Source: Sipunculus nudus (taxonomy: Eukaryota > Annelida > Sipuncula > Golfingiida > Sipunculidae). Taken from it: DNA of 64,000 nucleotides. The DNA lies in contig CM049306.1 of the NCBI GenBank assembly GCA_026874595.1, positions 50,730,019-50,794,018 on the forward strand, in the 5' to 3' direction. Positions 56,601-62,600 of the stretch are shown in pieces (the first letter of the stretch is position 1; every line of letters starts with the position of its first letter). The notes beneath the pieces were generated by a model. It made no database searches and was not told the DNA's origin. It saw nothing but the letters and a program-made list of their open reading frames with translations. The translations under genes and the position numbers were made by a program.

Positions 56601-59600
56601 GTCATCAGTGCCTGTATCACACTGAGGGCTACAAAAAACTTCTTCTCTGAAACCATATGGCCAAAATGTTTAATATCACACAGAAATGATCCCAGGGTAG
56701 TGCTTTCTGAAATTTGTTCAAATGGTCTCTGTTCAATGACTTTTCAGTGAGTTATGGGAAGCTGAATTTAGTCATATGCCATAACAGCCCATTTTAGTTC
56801 ATTGGCTACAAAGATCTTCCTCTCAAAAACCACTGGGCCAATATCTTAAATCTCACACATTAATTATCCTCAGATGCTGATAATTCAAGTTTGTTCAAGT
56901 GGTTTTGGTTTAGTGCTTTTTGGCTGAGTTACGGGAAGCTGAACTTAGCCAGTTTGTTGTTTCTTCCTATATGAGTTATAAACCTGCGAAATGTTTTTCA
57001 ACTGTTGCCACTGAAGCCAGTTTGTTAAATATTTTACAAGAATAATCCCTACAATAATTCTTATAATAATTGTCATTAATGGTTCTGCATGAATGATTTT
57101 TGGCTGAATTATGGAGATTGAATTGAGTCATTTTACCATATATGTTAGCTGTGTGATGCTGTTACATCTAGCCTGGCACCAGTTTATCAGCATCTATTAC
57201 ATCATGCTGCTAGACATTTAGATTTCAGGTTATCTTTGGTTTATATTGACAAGAAAGTTTTTAAAAGCTTTTAAAAATATTAGATTTATGGTTTAAGTTA
57301 TTCATCATACCAGGCAATGGGATATTCATGGATATGCAGCTCTCTGTGGCTGTATAAATACAACTGTACATGGATTATAAATTATTGCTATCCCTACTTA
57401 ACTTAATTCAAGAATTATGTGAGATATATCTGTATTTTAATTTTGCATTCAGTATGCATCCGTAATAATTTTACATATATTCCTGATTTCTTTTTTATAA
57501 AAGGTCAGCTGAAAAACATTTGTATTGGGAAAATAAAGTTCAAAGTTATTTCAAGTAGGGACCACTTTTTGCAGTGTATGGGCCTTCTTATTTCTACAGA
57601 GGATTTTGATACATCAGCGTAAAATTGGGCATGTTTATACATATCAGGTAGCTTTATAGTGTACAAGACTGGTGGCGCCACCTACAATAATTTTTGCACA
57701 GTGAATGGCCCTGCTTATTTCACAGGAGGGGTTTGACATATCAGTCTGACATTGGGCATATGTATATATCTCTTCGTTGTATACAAGACTGGTGGTGCCA
57801 GCTACAATAATTGTATCCGCCAAAACAAAAAAGTTTTGTGGATACTATGTTTTCAGTCAGACACCGCTACCGCTGCCACTGCCGCATAGGTTTCCCGAGA
57901 ACACCTCCATGACCACTAGGCAGAATTTTTTTTATATTCGGAATTATGATCGGGTCACATTTGAACTGCTGCACCCTCATTTTTGGTTGACCTCTGAGCT
58001 TTCCTCTCTGCCAAGCGTCTGTTTCAAAACATTAACCCACATATCTCGGGAACAGTTTGACCAGTTGGGCCTAAAATTTGCATGTGTATAGATCTCCCAT
58101 AGCCCTTTATCACACCTAAAAAAGGTGGCGCCACCTGCAACCAGTTTTGCACAGCATCCATTTGTTCATCTGCCTTGGGATAGAATTACTCATATCTCGG
58201 CAGTGGTTTGACTTATCCACCTGAAATTTTGCAGGTGTATACATCCTTGGCAGCTTTCTTGATTTTATGACAGGTGGCACCACCTGCATTCACATTTACG
58301 CTGCAGACATCCAAGCTCACATCTCAGACACCATTTGACCGATTGGGCAATAATTTTGCATGTTTATAGATCTCACATAGCTCTTTATCATATGCAAAAC
58401 TAGTGGCGCCACCTGCAACCATTTTTGCACAGCTTCTGTCTGTTTGTTTGCCTTGGGATAAAATCACTTATATCTAAGCAGTGGTTTGACATATCTGCCT
58501 AATATTTTGCAGTTTTTACATCTTGGATAGATTTCTGGATTTTGTGGCAGGTGGCACCACCTACATTTATGTATAAGCTGCAGAGATTCAGGCTTATATC
58601 TCAGGATTAGTTTGACATATCCCCCTGAAATTTTGCATGTGTTTAGATCTCACATAGCATTTCATCATTGGCAAAACTGGTGGCGCCACCTGCAACCATT
58701 TTTGCACAGCGTCCATTTGTTCCTCTGCCTTTGGATCAAATTACTCATATCTCGGCAGTGGTTTGACTTATCCACCTGAAATTTTGCAGGTTTAAACATC
58801 TTTGACAGCTTTCTTGATTTTATGACAGGTGGCGCCACCTATATATTTACATTTACGCTGCAGACATCCAAGCTCATATCTCAGGAACCATTTGACAGAT
58901 TGGGCAAAAATTTTGCATGTTTAAGGATCTCGCATTGCTCTTTGTCATACACAAAACTGGTGGTGCCACCTGCAACCATTTTTGCACAGCGTCCTTCTGT
59001 TTGTCTGCTGTGGGATAAAATCACTCATATAGAAGTAGTGGTTTGAATTATCTGCCTAAAATTTTGCATATGTATACAACTTGGACAGCTATCTGGATTT
59101 TGTGGTAGGTGGCGCAACCTACATACACATTTCAGCTGCAGACATCCAGGCTATTATGCAACACACCTCACTCTATTTCCCATTGCCACTCAATCCATGC
59201 CTCACTTCACCCGTCCCACTCTGATTTTGGCGGATGCTTGTAGTCGCTTGTTGACTACTTGTATTCTAATTTTTGTGTTGTGTGCACCCATGCCAGAATT
59301 TCAGTAGTGATGTTTGTTTAATTGTTTTTTGTTCTAAGTGTTTAGTACTTGCATTGTTCATATACATGTTACACATGTTCTTGTAAAGTAATGGTCCAGC
59401 ATTGAAGCATTATACCTGGTGTAATCTCATTGCACAGGTCCAAATTAGGCCTGTAGGCCTTTTTTCATTAAAAAGAATGTGTATTCATTTCATTCCAAAC
59501 TTTTCATCACAAACCTTCCATCTTCAAGATATGCTCACCTAGCAATATGGGAAGATTCTTTTTGATTTTGTAGTCTCAAAGGTCAAGGTCACAGGGCCCA

Positions 59601-62600
59601 TCTATCCACAAAATAGTTTGTGGATGATAATTCTGCTTTGAATAGATAGATTGGCTTCAAACTTGATTTATTAATGACCCATCACTTAAGCAATAAATGT
59701 ATTGATTTTCAGGGTCCCAAACCTTCCATCTTTCACACATGGCTTACTTGCCTAAAAGTTAGGAAATCTTTAGATTTTGAGGTTACCTGTCAGAGGTCAA
59801 GGTCACTGGACCTCTTTTTAGCTCAGCTGACTATAAGTCATCTGAGCTATAGTCGTGGTCCATTGTCCGTCGTCCGTCCGTCTGTCCGTCTGTCCGTCCG
59901 TAGATGTGGCACGTTTTGAAACCGTAAGACCTAGGAATCCAAAATTCAGCATAATGTTAGATGTCCCCAAGATCTCCTACCAAGCCGAAAACTGGGTCTT
60001 TGCGACTTCGTACCTTTGAGAAATTAAGGAAAAACCTAAATTTTTTATTAAAATCCTATTTTCACACTTCAGGACTGCCTAATATCAAAACCACTCATCT
60101 GTTTTCCCTCATATTTACCATAAATATTCCTCTATATAGTTCCTATGTACATGCAAGAAATTAAGTCTGTAAAGTATAAATTCTTTAAGTAATGGGCCCA
60201 AACATAATGGACTTTGTAAAAATCAGGAAAAATAACTCAATTAACATGAAAAATTTTGAAACTAGAGTCTATTTTCTCAAGTATATAACTATGTTCAATT
60301 AAGATTCAATTGTTTACCGAAAATTAGATCTTAATTTTGTAAATTTTATAAGTACGTAGCATAAAAAAAAATCAGTACCTTAAATTTTGCCCAACTTTGA
60401 CCATGGCACGTTTTTTTCATGTAAGAACCATTGATTTAATTTTCACAGCATGTAAACATAAATATTTAGTTTGTCTAAATCTGAAATTTGAAAATAAAAG
60501 CTTGAAAATTAAGCTAGTTATTGATTTTTTTTTTTCTGTAGTCACATGCTTTGATTACAGATGCAGGGTCCCACTCCAGGTCACTGGAAGTCAGCTATGC
60601 CAGGGTTTCTAATTTGTTACAGTCACTGGGGGAGATCCCCTGCTGTGACAGGTGTACAGTTATTCTCATATCACCACCCCAATAACCCCCCCCCCCCCCA
60701 CCCGCAAACCCAACCCACCAAGTGTTATGCACTAATTGTTATTGTTTTCACTGTATCTCCTTAATTGTAATGCTGTTTCCACTCAGATATTCAAAAACTT
60801 TCCTTGAAAAAATAATTCAAGGTGTAATCAAGAAGATGCAATGTTGTGTAATGTAGCATTTTTAAAGAAATCAATTTTCTTTTAAATGTTTTTAACAAAT
60901 ATAATTGAACCCATCAGTATGCTTAAATTATTATAAAATATGAAGCGCATTATGGATAAATAAAGACACAATTAAAAATTGTGAAATCTAAATCAAGTAT
61001 TATTTTTAGATATTTATTGTTTAGCAGATTTTAAAGATATATTTTTGTGGTAAAAAATAAATAAACATTTGTATGCATGATGTGGTGTTATCTGACAAGA
61101 TTGAGATTTATGATGATGCAATTGAGAATTATGAATCAACTTTTATATTCAGATATATATGTTAAATTGGAAATGTATAGAAATATAAACTTAAATTAGA
61201 AAATAATTGATGTGATAAAAAAATGAGGATTTAATACAAACATTTGTTCATTATTTTCCTGCCTCAGCAGAATCTGAGATCAGGCTTTGTTTGCCTCGTT
61301 TTATGTTGTTTATTAGCTCTATTTCAACTGTATACATTTCATAAAAAAAATACATATATATTTAATAATATATATTATACAAAAAAATAGATTCAATTGA
61401 ACAAATGTGTAAACTACTGGAATGTCAACAGCTAATCGAAAAACCAACTAATGATCATGGTAATAGTACAGATCATTTGTTCACAAACTGCTCACATGCT
61501 TTAGTTTCAACATTAGGAAACACATGGTCAGGTAAAATATTTTTTGCAACAGTTTCTTGCTCATCAATACAAACCAATCATATAAACCAACCATGGCCTT
61601 TATTACCTCTTCCTCTTACACTTTATCTCCATTTGATATTATTTTAGATTTTTACCTTCAAGGTTAACATCAGCTGAGCACAGTGACCCATAGGTCCCTT
61701 GTTTTTAAAATTGTTACAATAATCTAAATGTGGCAAGTTCAAGGATCATAAGTTCTCAGATTTGTTTGGTCATACCATCATTGGTTAAGGTCACAGGACC
61801 GTCATTCTGACAAAAAATCTTAAAAATATCCTTTTAGACAAATTCAGCTGAGCATCAAAACCTATGGGTCTGTAGTCTAATCCAGTCATTATATGTAATG
61901 ACTGGACATAAATTTCAGTCATTTCATGAAATAATTAAACATTTTAGCCATTTCATGTAATGACTGGTGGTCACAGGCATTATATGAAATGACTGAAACA
62001 TTTAGGCATATCATGACATGACTGATTAAAAAGATTGACTGTAATAGCTTCATCATGGATAGCTTCATCGTACACAAGACTGGTGGCATTACCTACAATA
62101 ATTTTTTCAGTGTATGATCCAGCCTATTTCTCAGGAGTGATTTTACATATCAGCCTGAAATTATACATGTCTATACATCTTGGATATAGTTATGTTGTAT
62201 CCAGGACTTGTTGTGCCAGCTGCAAAAGTTTCATGCATCTGTGCTCATAGCCCTATAGTGGTTTGAAGTACCTGCCTGAAATTTTGCACGTCCATACATC
62301 TTTGATAGCCTTTTCGTACACAAGACTGCTGGCGCCACCTACAATCATTTTTGTGTTGTGTGCACCCATGCCAGTATTTCAGCAGTGATGTTTGTGTTAT
62401 CAGTGCTTGTACTTGGGTTCAAAATGTTTAGTACTTGCATTGTACATATACGTGTGATGATGTCACACATGTACTTAAAAGTTTGATATAAATGATTGTT
62501 TGATTGTCCCCCGTTGTCACAGAAGGATCTGTCTGTGGGGGACATAGAAATGGTGAGTGTCCGTCTGCTGTCCATTTGTCAGTCTGTCCATCCGTCCATT

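Larger units (their letters stand above)
55625..61890 (+). repeat. Family H element holding two nested insertions
   Basis: It begins near a GTCT run (55648-55676) and has units with 'gatgataactcc', 'ttcaaacttga' and 'caaggtcacagg'. It is cut at 56100 by C and at about 59816 by A. After each insertion the H unit continues (cattaaaaagaatgtgtatt; tttaaaattgttacaataat). It ends cagctgagcatcaaaaccta near 61875. Non-coding. Confidence 0.65.
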
